From: Lineus longissimus
Lineage: Eukaryota; Nemertea; Pilidiophora; Heteronemertea; Lineidae
NCBI RefSeq assembly: GCF_910592395.1
Contig: NC_088326.1
Span: 2,423,001 to 2,487,000 of the forward strand
Direction of reading: 5' to 3'
DNA length: 64,000 nt
Of the stretch, positions 10,739 through 24,300 are shown in pieces. The position numbers and the translations under genes are program-made. The notes beneath the pieces were generated by a model. It saw only the letters and a list, made by a program, of their open reading frames with translations, did not search any database and was not told the origin of the DNA. How positions within the stretch are numbered: position 1 is the first letter of the stretch; each line of letters starts with the position of its first letter.

Positions 10739-11830
10739 CTCCAAGCGTCGTTAATGGGGATCATTTCATGGTAAGCCTCACTCGACCTACTGTCTCTGCC
10801 ACAGTTGGCTCGCCCGTCACCTCTCAACAATGGGAACGATCGCCGGTCAACAATGGTCAGAATGGGACGTATCTAAGGGCAGGGTCTATTCTACAGACCA
10901 AAGACTTTACAGACCTCGTTTTTTGGCTATCACTTTTTTATTAGTGGAGATTTTCATGAAATCTAAAGTGATATTAGACCAGAAACGGTTTCCGCATATG
11001 CTCAGAAAGAAATTAAAAAAAAAAAAATTTTGTATCTTGATTTTGAAGAAATAAAAGGCTGTAATTCTCAGAATACGCCTAGTAAAGGGTTATGGACTTG
11101 GTACACTATGTAGCAACACTGCCATGGTGCGCTATAAAGGGGGAGGGCACGTCCAGAAGACATGGGGCACCACGTAGAACCTGACACAATTGGGGACAAG
11201 GCGCACCAAGTAGCGAAAAGGAACATCCATTAGAGGGAAGGGCCTAGCCGGTCTATTGTCTCATTGGCAAAAGTCATTTCTGAAGAATATGGTTCTCCCC
11301 AGCAGATAAACAACATAGAGCCACGGTAAATCCACATGTTTCATATCTTTACAAGTCTTCGTAATTGTCAGGTACCGCCATCTAAGCTAAGAAATTGGAA
11401 CTAGGCATTTGCGTAAAATTTAAAATATCGCCGTTTTTAGGGCGGGGGACGATTTACAGCTGGAACCCGGCCCTGAACCAGCTCCCGCAGATCCGTCATT
11501 CACCAAGTCAAAGCAAGTATGAACCTGGTTTAATCATGCAGTTTATCTTAACTATACTATACCTATCAAGTTGTTTATATACCCGTCAGTTCTTGCAGCA
11601 TTGCTCCCATAGGTACGTCTTGTATCCGTTCCATGTAGCACTGCTGGTCCACGGCAGGGGAGCGTGGGAGGAAAGATTGTCGTTTGAATTGACCAGAACC
11701 TGGCTGCACTGCCGTCTTGCCCACACGATGTGAGAGCCGGTGTGACTGCCATCAAGTCAGGCTCGACCCTGGCTGCGGGCCTGGCTCCTCATTTGTCAGG
11801 CCGACACGGCGACAGAGAGGAGACTGCCAA
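10739..11830 (+). repeat. Left arm of a 1.1-kb long inverted repeat
   Basis: The reverse complement of this stretch recurs at 16041-17150 with high similarity along its length. Landmarks are the YCCAAGCGTCG outer end, the GTTTCCGCATATGCTC block and the GGAGACTGCCAA inner end. No transposase-like frame is present. Confidence 0.88.
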
Positions 11831-13720
11831 TGACAGAATATTATGTATACATGTACCAGTTAACCCTCTTGCATTCAGTCAAGACATGTTGTATGTATGC
11901 GGGTTGATCGTTCTGGTGCGTTATTCCGTCCCATAGCAGGCAGTTGAAAGACACCAGTCTTTGCCCAATACACCGTCTATGGTCGTTTAAACAAAGACCG
12001 CTCGCACCTCGGCCTTAATCTCCATGGTCTATTATCTTATATCAAAAGGTCATCAGGGCAAATCTTGTTAACATCTACCACCACGAAGCATGGTCTTTCG
12101 AGGACAAGTCACAACCAGAATGAAGAGACAAGTTCACTCTAACTTGGGCGACTGGTCTCACAACCATCAGGCATAAAAACGTTGGTTCTATGGTGGACCC
12201 GTACTCGGGATATTCATGAGAACACCTTTAACGCCACTTTTACCGATAAGGGGACATGGACCGCTTCAGCGCTGTAAATCTCCAGTGTTTTCATAATTTG
12301 ATTGGCCAAAAGTGGCTACACACTGTGGCCACCTATTCGGAGCGTTCATTATACGTAAGGACAGTGTACATCACAGATTTTGATCTTTTTTCAAACACGA
12401 AATTTATTGAAATTTATTCAAGTATTGGATTTAATCTGCTGAGTGCATAATAAAGATCAAGTTTGTGAATGGGACAGACAACTCATATGACAGGTTAGGC
12501 TGCCCTGAACTGATCAATTTATTCCAAAGTGAAGATCGTGCCAAGACAAAGTCCCAGCAGTGGGCGATAATGCGCCACCTTGTAGGATTATATTAGGCAA
12601 GTGACATGAGAAACACGACATCGTGACAATGTGAATCGTATGTGAACCCGACCGCAAATGTCGCAATGGTCCACGAGGGTTCTATCTCAAATGAAAATTG
12701 TTTCCATTGTCGTATCGGTGTAGCATTTTTGAATGTTCATCTGGAAAAAGTGTCCTTCTTATTCATTGTTGTCAGGCTAAGGTATGGGTATACTGAGACT
12801 CTTGACCTTCAAGCGCAAATAAATCATTCTTTCCCGGAACACTCTATCCTAGGGCATTTAAAACTGTTACACGTATTCATCCTGATATACGAGTGCCCTT
12901 GATCCACTGTTAACTTTCGTCTCCATGGCGGCCTCGTCCCGTGGGTTGGAGAAGTAGGACAGGTGACTTGTTACATCGATGGAATGATGCCGCGAGTCAG
13001 TCGCGGGGAATGCAATTGGTCATTCTTTCTGAAGATAAAGTTAAATATATAAGTTTTTGTTTTGCGGGGGGGGGGGGGGGCTGCCCAGGAGCACACTGAC
13101 AGATTAAGGATAATAACAACTATGGTGCAATCTTCATTTACCATCTGTTTGCCTTCAAGACCAGCATCCATCTAGTTTGATGCGTGCCGCCATGATTGCA
13201 AGATTGGATCAGAGTCAATCATTACGTTACACAGTGCATCATTTGGAAGTTACTTTTGCTTGCATTGGGATATGCAATTGGATCTCCACTATATTTCTCA
13301 TTCAAATGAAGTGGGTATCTAAGTATGAAAACTCTGTACGCAATTTCGACGTATTCTTACCGGTTCAAACTTAACACTGCGTCATCGTCCTTGTGCAGAC
13401 TGACACCAACCATTCTCGCTACCACATCTCATAGGCCGGCCTCATGGTACATCACCGCTGAAATGACGAGACAAATAAAGGTTAAGGACAGAGTCAAGAT
13501 CAATATTTCCTTTCAATAATTTTAAAAAGGCATATCCTCCGGTTAGACAATCACAATGTGAATTTTGATGTTGAGTACTTGATTGCCCGCTGATGGGCTC
13601 CCAAAATCTGCAGCACACCAAGTAGCATACGCATGCTAGGTCCTTATGCCCTTAAATCGGAGGAGGCCCTATGACAAACTTTAGACTAGAAGCATCACCA
13701 ACCACCTCAGCGTCTTTCCT
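11831..13720. other. Left interior of the long-inverted-repeat structure
   Basis: No gene recognised. Contains a 14-base G run near 13068. Confidence 0.4.
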
Positions 13721-14501
13721 CAGTCAAGTTATTAGTTACCATCGTATGCCTTAGAGGGGGCAGATGGAACTGTTTAAACAAGAAGTCTCTCCAACAGCCA
13801 CAAGTATCTCTTCGAAAACATCTCAGCAACACGTTCGGCCCAGGTAATCTGTCAGCTGGCTGACGAGTAGGTTGGGAATTGTGTGTGATCAGTTCTCTCA
13901 AAGACACCCAAGGTACGGATTAAAATCTTGCGTTTAACTTTATAGGCTAACAAGTGCAAACACTTCCAATGAACCCCCTACAAGAGACGAGTGGCTCTTC
14001 GTCTCTCCGACTTTGACACCATACTACGAACATATCAATAGATCAGCCAGCGGTCCTTGGTGTCGCCGCGTGGGATACGCCCAGTGGAATTGTGTGCAAA
14101 AGCCAGGGAACCACGATCTGACATCCATAACCAGCGTATTCCCTATTCATGCCAGTTATAGTCGGGTGCTACACCGCAGTCGGGATCGTGGAGCCAAGTG
14201 AATAATTGTTTAGATTTGAAATACATTATTCTAAAATGATATGACATACAAGGTACGGTCGCAAGACACATCAATCACAAAAATCAACAAGTCCCGCCTT
14301 ACCAAAATATCACCGGGAAAATTATATCAGCACTTCGAGACCATCAACATCATCATAGATGTTGTCTCTGTGACCAAGACTTGGGTCGTTAATTTGTGAG
14401 GGCAAATGGTAATTGATTAGAGATGGCAATTGATATCGCAAGTGAGCATGTACATGAAATACAATGATGCACATGATCCGTGAAGTAAGCCTTTGTCTGG
14501 T
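13721..14501. repeat. 821-bp direct duplication, copy 1
   Basis: Matches 14542-15331 at a constant 821-bp offset (CAGTCAAGTTATTAGTTACC starts both). The copies differ by scattered substitutions and a few small indels, so the duplication is not recent. Confidence 0.9.
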
Positions 14502-14541
14502 TTTTCTGCGAAACCATTGTTTTCAACCTGCGATCATTCCG

Positions 14542-15331
14542 CAGTCAAGTTATTAGTTACCATAGTTTGCCTTAGAGGGGGCAGATGGAACTGACTAAAC
14601 AAGAAGTCTCTCCAACAGCCACAAGTATCTCTTCAAAAACATCTCAGCAACACGTTCGACCCAAATAATCTGTCAGCTAGCTGACGAGTAGGTTGGGAAT
14701 TGTGTGTGATCAGTTCTCTCAAAGACACCCAAGACAAGGATTAAAATCTTGTGTTTAACTTTATAGGCTAACAAATGCAAACACTTTCAATGAACCCCCT
14801 ACAAGAGACGAGTGGCTCTTCGTCTCTCCGACTTTGACACCCTACTGCGAACATATCAATAGATCAGCCAGCGGTCCTTGGTGTCGCCGCGTGGGATACG
14901 CCCAGTGGAATTGTTTGCAAAAGTCAGGGAACCACGATCTGACATCCATAACCAGCGTATTCCCTATTCATGCCAGTTATAGTCGGGTGCTACACCGCAG
15001 TCGGGATCGTGGAGCCAAGTGAATAATTGTTTAGATTTGAAAAACATTACTCTAAAATGATATGACACACAAGGTACAACGGTCGCAAGACACATCAATC
15101 ACAAAAATAAACAAGTCCCGCCTTACTAAAAATAACACCGGGAAAATTATATCAGCACCTCGAGACCATCAACATCATCGTAGATGTTGTCTCTGTGACC
15201 AAGACTTGGGTCGTTAATTTGTGAGGGCAAATGGTTATTGATTAGAGATGGCAATTGATATCGCCAGCGAGCATGTACATGAAATACAATGTACAACGAT
15301 GCACATGATCCGTGTAGTAAGCCTTTGTCTC
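14542..15331. repeat. 821-bp direct duplication, copy 2
   Basis: Second copy of the unit at 13721. It includes the same 62-codon open frame (14834-15022), which I regard as non-coding. Confidence 0.9.
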
Positions 15332-15830
15332 GCTTGCGACTGGAGTTTCTTACTGCGCAGTTCATTCTCTGCCCGATTGCACGACTTTTACTAAAATAAA
15401 AACCTATTAAAACCAATCAAGACCAATACGAAGCATACATACCTCGCCCTACCTTCTGCTGCAGCAGTTTTGACTTGATTACCGAAATATCGAAGGCATT
15501 TTATGTTTGAAATCGGAGAAAGTGTTCCGGTGATCTTCTACGCAGTTCACACTCCAACTGACTGGCGTTCAAATCAACCGCGACCGACATGACCGAAGAC
15601 AATACATTTCGCGTCACACCATCCGGGCACTACCCCGCTACACTTGAACATTAGGTTTCATGAGCTAACGAGAGTCTTTTGTTCTGTCAAAGGATCAATT
15701 AACTGGTATTGTCAAAAATGTGGGATTGGCCTAGCATACACACATGTGTATGCGTACGACAGAGCTGTGGTCACGGAAAGACATTAGGCAGGTTTCGCGA
15801 ACCAAACGTAGAGGTACAAACGGCAGGTAC

Positions 15831-15952
15831 TAGTGAGGTTTCGCAACCACCCGGTTAGGCCCTACGACGACGTTTATCTATTGTTCGGGTGAACTCACAC
15901 AATAGATAAACGTCGTCGTAGGGCCTAACCGGGTGGTTGCGAAACCTCACTA
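15831..15952. repeat. Perfect 54-bp palindrome with 14-nt loop
   Basis: Arms 15831-15884 and 15899-15952 are exact reverse complements (54/54) around a 14-nt spacer. Not shared with the left arm of the larger structure. Confidence 0.97.
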
Positions 15953-16040
15953 CTGTCACTGGGTTGGCAAGACCTAATTCGATGTTGTTCTGACCACATC
16001 GACAAGACGGTTGGGCAGCCAGAAACCGTTCGGTCTGGTT

Positions 16041-17150
16041 TTGGCAGTCTCCTCTCTGTCGCCGTGTCGGCCTGACAAATGAGCAGCCAGGTCTGCAGCC
16101 AGGGTCGAGCCTGACTTGATGGCAGTCACATCGGCTCTCACATCGTGTGGGCAAGACGGCAGTGTAGCCAGGTTCTGGTCAATTTAAACCATAATCTTTC
16201 CTCCCACGCTCCCCTGCCGTGGACCAGCAGTCAGTGCTACATGGAACGTATACAAGACGTACCCATGGGAGCAATGCTGCAAGAAACTGACGGGTATATA
16301 AACAACTTGTTAGGTATAGTATAGTTAAGATAAACTGCATCATTGATTAAACCAGGTTCATACTTGCTTTGACTTGATGAATGTCGGATCTGCGGGAGCT
16401 GGTTCAGGGGTTCCAGCTGTAAATCGTCCCCGCCCTAAAAACGGGCGATATTTTAAATTTTACGCAAATGCCTAGTTCCAATTTCTTAGCTTAGATGGCG
16501 GTACCTGACAATTACGAAGACTTGTGAAGATGTGACACTAAATGCATAAGGATTTACCATGGCTCTATGTTGTTTATCTGCTGTTCTTCAGAAATGACTT
16601 TTGCCAATGAGACAGTAGACCGGCCTGGCCCTTCCCTCTAATGGATGTTCCTTTTCGCTACTTGGTGCGCCTTGTCCCCAATTGTGTCAGGTTCTATGTG
16701 GTGCCCCATGTCTTCTGGATGTGCCCTCCCCCTTATAGCGCACCATGGCAGTGTTGCTACATAGTGTACCAAGTCAATAACCCTTTACTGGCGTATTCTG
16801 AGAATTACAGACTTTTATTTCTTCAAAATCAAGGTACTAAAATTTAATTTTTTTCAAAAATGTCTTTCTGAGCATATGCGGAAACCGTTTCTGGTCTAAT
16901 ATCACTTTAGATTTTATGAAAGTCTCCACTAATAAAAAAGTGATAGCCAAAAAACAAGGTCTGTAAAGTCTTTGGTCTGTAGAATAGACCCTGCCGAAGG
17001 TTTACGCAGCCTTGAATACGTCCCAATATGACCATTGTTGGCCGGCGATTGTTCCCTTTGTTGAGGGGTGACTGGGGAGCCAAACAGTGGCAGAGACAGT
17101 AGGTCGAGTGAGACCTGAAAAGAATGATCACCATTGACGACGCTTGGAGA
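16041..17150 (-). repeat. Right arm of the 1.1-kb long inverted repeat
   Basis: Reverse-complement partner of 10739-11830. Arms differ by point changes and small indels. Confidence 0.88.
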
Positions 17151-18303
17151 ATGGCTGTCAACTGAGCACGGATCACGGCAACACTGAGCGCCGTGACTGC
17201 GCCATTCAATTTTGTTAAAATCTATATCTTTATCATGTATCTGTTTGACACAAAAACACTTCAAAGTGTTATGAAAAAAACTATCACGACTTCTTTAAAA
17301 TGTTTTTTTATCAAAACATAACAAGAGGGCTTTTCAATCCATGTTACAAGCAGTGCACTATACACACTGGATCTGTGCGTGGCCGATCAAACGGTGGCAG
17401 AGGGACTGTGTCACAATTTCAGCGGGCGCATGTAAATTGGACATTTGGCCCGGCGCCCGGGTGATTGAGGTTCACCATTTTCATTTCCCGCGAAATCTCA
17501 ATGATCACATGACCTGCTAACGCGGATTGGATATAACACCGAACCAAAAATTTCCTGGAATCAAAATCACGTGACCACTTGGGCTTTTCCTGATTTCATG
17601 TTTTGAGGTTTTCTCCCGATAAAATGCCCTTTTTCCGCATATTCTGAAACTGAAGGTTTGTTGTGCAACTCATTTTGTTTCCCACTTTTGTTGGTGACTA
17701 CGTTGTTGCAAGATTTTCACTCGTTTTGATGCATTTTGACAGGTCACCTGGACAAGCCCACTGTTGTTACTGTAGTGTAGAGTGTAGTGTTAAGTGTACT
17801 GAGTCTGTAGTAGTGACTGTAGTCTAGTGTGTCAGTGTCACTGCAGTGAATGACTGACTGTGTGACTGTGAGTATGTTGAGCGTAAACCTACACGCTGTT
17901 TTGCCAGCCCCTAGCCTAGCCAAGAAGAGGTGACTGAACCTGAGTACTTCGCTCCAACCTAGGCCAGGCCCAGGCATGCAGGTCGCTCACTGCTGCCTGG
18001 TCTGCTGCATGCAGGTGTATCGAACACGCTGGTGGAGGAGAACGGGTGCAGTGTGTGCCACTGAACTCGAGCATCAATTAGATTTTCGGTATGTGATGCG
18101 TGGAAGGACAACTTCAACAAAGACGAACCAGACCCCAAACAAAACCGACACTCAGAACACATGGGAAGGCCTGAGCCAACTTCGGGGAATGCCGTAAGCC
18201 ACTGTCACCCTTTGTGCCAGATGAAACGCATCACTGGTCAACACCCAAACACTGAAACTGTTTCAAAATCGTCCGTTGTGTTAAAACGTTTGATTCTTTC
18301 CAG
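17151..18303. other. Region upstream of the first ORP1 coding exon
   Basis: Should contain the ORP1 promoter and a 5' UTR exon, since coding exon 1 begins behind an acceptor ending at 18303. A GTAGTGTAG-like low-complexity patch lies at 17765-17880. No start site can be assigned. Confidence 0.4.
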
Positions 18304-18314
18304 CTACTGGCCTC

Positions 18315-21300
18315 ATGGAGTTTTCTAGTGCCAATGAGGAGCTCCTGTATCAAGCTCGTCATGGTAACAATGTCAGGGTGACAGAGCTTTTGACGGAAGG
18401 AGACAACGACACCTCTGTGGCTGATGTTAACTGCAGAGGTAGGTAACGGCATTCACTTTTATTTCTACACTCTCTCTGACCCCAATTGAGAGGTTTTTCC
18501 ATTCCAAATATCAGGTGCCTATCATTTCAAGCGGCTATCATTTAAACATAATGTTGCACAAAATTATCAAGCAATTTTCATTAATAGGGCAATCAGTTTC
18601 TAAATCTCATGCTTAATCAATCAATGCATGGAATAGTGCTTCTGTTCATTTCAAATACCTTGTAGGCCTAGTACTCTAGTTTCACCGATCTGAGATCATT
18701 TCAAGAAAGTGGGATATTATGCACATGGTCATTGGATGTCATTCAAAATCTGAATCGATAGAAAGTGGGGCAGTGACACCAAGCTGTCCCATGGTCATGA
18801 TGTTATGTTCTGGCTTGGCCTCTTGTGTCGATTTCGTTGGAATCTGTCAATCAATAAAGTGGTCTTAGATCGTTGAGTAGAGTATTTACTAAATTGGATG
18901 GATTCATGTATGGCCTATTTTATTGGTCTGGTCATGTGCAGTTCCTGACCATTGTGTCCTGTGTGCTGATCATGGTCATCGCCATCACCTCTGTCACAGC
19001 TGGACTTTGACCTAATTATTGATGAGCACTAGACTACTAACCTTTTTAAGGGTTGACAATAGACACCACCATTTTGGCTAGAACTTGAAATCCTGAAGCT
19101 GAACTCCTTCAAACGGTGGTCAACCCTTGACCCTGCAGGTTGTAATATTTACTCAGAATTGTCACTAAGAGTCCATTCATTTGAACCCCTGTCCTAATTA
19201 GTGGAGTTCGGTGTGCTCACAGTCACACCAATGACCTGAATTGCATATTGTGGTCATGATAACCTTTTTAAGGTAAATGTGTAGTGAAAAACAATTGATC
19301 CTGATATCTCAACACTAGTGTGATACACTCCACAAATCTGGGAGTAGCAGGTCCAAATGGCGTGCTGTGTGGGCAGTCACAGAATGACGTCATCTATGAA
19401 TCTAGTTCCACACTGCTCAGGAGTCTAATTTGCCTCTTATCCTTTTTCAGGCAACAATAAATCAAATAAGGGTTGGACGCCTCTTCATTTGGCCAGCTAC
19501 TTTGGACATTATGATGTGGTCAAAGTACTGACGAATGTAAGTGTAACCTAGCGGTTTTCACAGCGTTGATGGCCATGGGCAAGCCACTTCATGCATCTTG
19601 AAATTACACCTGCTATGAAATTTGTAAAAAAACAATGGGAAGCGCCATTATGAAGCAGTCAAATAATAATATATGAAAGTGTCATCAGGTGTGTGTATTG
19701 TCTTCGTAGAACATTCCCTCGCTATTTGGCATTAACCTACAATTGTCTTCTTTTTCTTCCCCAGCATGGCGCTGATGTGAATGTGATCAACGATTCCGGT
19801 GATACACCTCTCCACAAGGCGGCGTACACAGCCAGAGTGGTAGGTTCTCAGGCCTTTCAATTACGTGGAGACCTCTACACCCTGTATTTTTTTAGCCTAT
19901 TTTGGGGGACATGTTTTTTTGCTTTTTAGCTTAATTTGGGGACATTTCATCGCGCCAATTTGCCTGAACAGCGACGTCATAAATCAAAGTTGGTGACTGA
20001 TATCACCACATACACCTGAAAAATCATAATTTTAGGGTAAAACTATAAAATTAGGCCATTTGGATGAGATTTGGTTACGTTAGGGGTCAAAAAATGCTTA
20101 AGGGGGGTCATATTATTAAACAAAAAAAAAAGACCTAATTTGAGGACATCCTGTACGGCCTACACCGTTATACGGTGTAGGAATCATGTAATTGAGAGGC
20201 CTGGTTCTTTTCTGTTGTTTACAAAGAGGGAGCAGACTTTCGATAAATCCCCAAAGCTATCAATTTAGATAGATAATACTGTCACTTTAACTTCAGGAAT
20301 TGGTGACGTTGCTGCTCCAGCATGATGCTGATGTTTCTATCATCAATGGCGAGGGGCAGATGGCCAAACATGTTACAAATCATCAGGAGATCAGGGAGTT
20401 AATTGAAGGTACATACCCCGCCCTCCGTTAGCACCCTCTTACCCTCATTAATTATGTTGAGGATAAATTCATGGGGTCATCGTGCTTTAAAGTGATACTA
20501 TGATGTGATTTACAACTTTGCAGAAATAGTTCCTTTTTTAATTGTTGATCACAAATGTAAAGCTCAAATTTTCCATTTTTGATTAGATTTATTATAAAAT
20601 CGCTGAATGTAAACCACCGCGACCGCGAAAATGTTCATGTTGTGATGTCATCAACAAAAACGGCATCGAAGCGAGCTGTCCGGTCGGGATTAAACCATCA
20701 ATTTCTAGAAAATGTGCATTTCGATTCGAAAACCTTACCGATTTATGAGAAAGTGACGTAGTCATTTGTCAAAAACAGCTAAAACATTATATAGTGAAAT
20801 TTAACACGACTTACCCTTTAAAGGTTTAGACCCTACGATACAATAAGGAGTTCTAGTCACTGGCTTCACAAGCTTGGAAATGCACAAATATACAATTAGT
20901 CTAAAATGAAAAAAGGACAGAGCAAAAAATGGGACGGAACTTCCACTGCTCATCATGATAGTGACAAAAAAGTTATCTTTCATTATTCGTCTGTTTTCAG
21001 CGACAGAAGATGTCGAAGAGAGAAAGGCTGGTGAGAAGTTCATCTCGGCAGCGCGGCACGGAGACTTAGAGAAGCTGGCTGAAATGGTAAGGTTTTGACT
21101 GGGCTTTTACTGGAGACAATGTCACAACCAGTAAGCGACCGGACTAGTAGATCGATGGACACTCCAAAGTAAAACCTGTCGGAAGACGGAGGGCACCAGC
21201 TTCTTCTTCTTCAGCGTTCGCTCTGCACATGGAGGGGTCATTCTCCTAGGAGTAATCCTCCTCCAAGGCGGGATGAGCGTATCCTGCGTGCCACTACGGT

Positions 21301-24300
21301 TAGGCGCCAATTGGGTTTATTGGCCTAGTGGTCCGACTTTGGCGAGAGAGATAGAGTCCACGCAAGCTACTCATGTTTCTCACCCGGTGGGGTCTTAGCT
21401 TGCCCTGGCATAGACACCAGGTACAAGGAACCTCGGTTTTGAGTCTCATTCGAAGGACTGTGAAGAGCCGGGAATTTTAGTTCCTTGAAAGCCACGCCGG
21501 TTCATGCAGACATACGATCCTGGGTTCTCCCCGGGATCGAACCCGGGCCCTATTGCGTGGTGGCCAGCAGTGTAAACCACTAGGCCATGAGGCTCCTTGG
21601 AGGGCACCAGCCATACTGGTTTAAATGGAGACGAAGAAGAAACAAATGCAAAAAAGCTGCAAAATAACGTCATAACCATCAGACAAGTTGTATGTATGGG
21701 CTCTTGGAAGTACTAGTCTATTGTCATCAGCCGACCGAAGGTCTCTTCCTGGCCTATAGATATTGACCAGGCTTGACAAGTAGCCAGGCGCTATTCCATG
21801 CACACATTTGAAAACGTGCATGAGGATTTTATAGTTCACCCTCTGCTCAACCGGCAACCAGTGGAGCTCACGTAGTAGAGGGGAGATGTGGTCTCGACGC
21901 TTGGTGCGCGTGATGATGCGGGCCGCCACGTACTGCACCCTCTGCAACTTGTTCATAAGGTCTTTTGAAATGCCATAGAGCAGTGAATTGCAGTAATCCA
22001 GCCTTGATGTGACTAGGCCGCACACTAGTGAGCGGGTTGCACTAACCCATAGTCTGGCCAAGAGAACAACCATGTGCATAGTTTGGGGCCTAACTAGAAT
22101 ATTCAGGAGCAGTCTCGGGTTGATGAAACTAGAGTATCATGTAGTTTATTTGTCTTCTTTCCTCTTTAAGCTCAAGACGAATCAAATGAAAACCTTGAAC
22201 TTTACAGACAAGACTGGAAATACTGCCTTGCACTGCGCTGCTTACCGAGGTCACAAAGAGGTTGCGGTGTTACTCATACAGAACGGCATTGATACTTCCA
22301 CTCTCAACATGAACGGTAAGAGGAAGAGTTCCATTGCAAATCGCAATATGTACCATTTGGAGTTAACAAGACCATTGGGTGATATGAATAAAGACTAGCA
22401 AATGCTTTTACTTCAGTTTTGTACAGAACAGCCTAGTGTAAATGTACATGGAGTTTTAGATAAAAGCATTTGCTAGTCTTTATTCATATCACCCAATGTT
22501 GCCTTATATCTGATCTGTCCTCCAAATTTCAAAGCAAAAATGTCAAACTTTCCAAGCATTTTCAGTTAAATTCTATACTTTAAGTTCAATTTTCTCAGAT
22601 TGATGTCATGATGCAATGCAGGCAAATGTATGATGGAATGCATTTAATTTCATCTCTTCTTCTCCCGTTCAGGTCAAAGTGCGCTCGAACTTGCCAGAGA
22701 CAACCAGACGAAACAAATACTCGATGTGCAACCCATCAAAGAACTGAAGAAAAACGTCAAGAGATTTGAGGGGCCATTGTATCGGGTAAGTCAGGTTGCA
22801 TATCCAAGAACACAAGGACTTGTTTCGTGATTTCTGGTCGGCCATTTGTGTCGTAGCATACACGTATGTTTACAATAAATAAACTAGCTTTGTCAAAAGG
22901 TACCGCTGGGTCAGATCGAGATCCAACCAGTTTATGATATTCTGAATATCTGTATTTTCAGCGCTCCAAGTTTCTCCGCGGTTGGAAGGGAATGTGGGTT
23001 GTCTTAGAACGAGGGGTTCTCAGTTACTTCAACAAGCGCGCTGACGCTGCGACTGGTGTGAGGCGGAAAAGCTTCAAATATTTGGACGACGCGAAAGTTG
23101 AGCTCAAACCTGCCGACGCTAACACGTTCATTATTCGATTCTCTGACGACACGTCACATACGCTCACGGTCAGTTTGACTGATTCTAAGGTCACACGACA
23201 GGTAGGTAGGCAGTTTATTGAGAAATGTGACCAGCCACAGCAAAACCAGTCGCACGTCGCTCTGAGATTGGCAGGTTGAGACGGACTGGTTCAATCTATT
23301 TCTTCCTTTTTCTCCCGGTACATCTTCCACATGGCATGCCGCTCCTTTTGCCTGTGTCTCTTATAAAACCAGGCCTGTGTCTCTAATAAGCCTGGCTGTC
23401 ATCTCCTGTTCCTCCCTTGATCCCAAGAGCTTTTTCTCCATTGATGCACCTGTGGCTATGTGGCCGGATTGGCTGTCAGTGATTCTGCTAGCGTAACTGA
23501 TCTCTCAATTCTGACATCATTTTCAGAAATGGTTGAACGCGCTCAACGAGCACATCTCGTACAGTACTTATTACACCAAGACTGGGAGTAACTACGTCGA
23601 TGAAGACATGGAAGACTTACTGCCGCTGGGCTCCATGCAGGATGCGCTCGAGGTGGGTATATGTGTCCCGCAGCAAGTGCTTTTTGTCACTCTGACCTGT
23701 GATAATAATCACCGTGAGGTGTGAGATAAGAATCGCTTGTGTACAGGAAGAACTTGTAATCGCTGTGTTTGATAATGAATTCTTGTCGCAAGCCACCACT
23801 AACAAGCAAGTTTTGTTGTGTGTGATGATTATTGCTGTTCACAGCGTCAAAAATCTCTCGTTTGTGTGGCACTTTTAACGCTTTGACGCTGCCTTGACGC
23901 TGTAACATAATACAACTCATCATCCCTAGGCCTGCATAGTAGACGTTGCTATGTTTCACCAGCTCCTATGTTATAACATATGTTATAGCATATGTTATAA
24001 CATATGTTATAACCTTCAAGACAACCCATTCCTTGCTGAATCCCCAAACTATTGTCTCTATTTACAGAACAGCAAAGCACATCAACAGATTCTGGAGAAA
24101 CAAATTGCTCAGCTGCAGACGGTCGTGAACAGTGTAGCAGAAGACAGAAAGGTGTCCGCTACAAAGGCACACGGTAGGAATGACGCTATCTTCTTATTTT
24201 TTTTAGAAACATTATGTATATTTGTGACTCGCTCTACCAAAACAAGGCGCTTGTCGCATCTGAACTTGACAGGTTGATACAGACTTGTTGTTCATTTCCC

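Larger units (their letters stand above)
19451..22785 (+). other. Ankyrin-repeat exons of the ORP1-like gene
   Basis: Exons 2-7 encode recognisable ankyrin helices: GWTPLHLASYFGH (exon 2), GDTPLHKAAYTAR (exon 3), a third repeat in exon 4, and GNTALHCAAYRGH (exon 6). The spacing follows human ORP1L, whose ankyrin region binds Rab7 on late endosomes. Exon boundaries fall between repeats, as is usual for this family. Confidence 0.9.

Noticed and set aside
10420-10944. 174-codon plus-strand frame, and its partner at 16929-17264 on the minus strand
   Set aside because: They share a C-terminal stretch only because they lie in the two arms of the inverted repeat. The frames shift relative to one another in the middle and the N-terminal halves are unrelated, so protein selection is unlikely.
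21528-21597. Functional tRNA gene
   Set aside because: A and B boxes are present but the acceptor stem does not pair and a SINE body follows. The same holds for 48363-48430 and 51131-51200.
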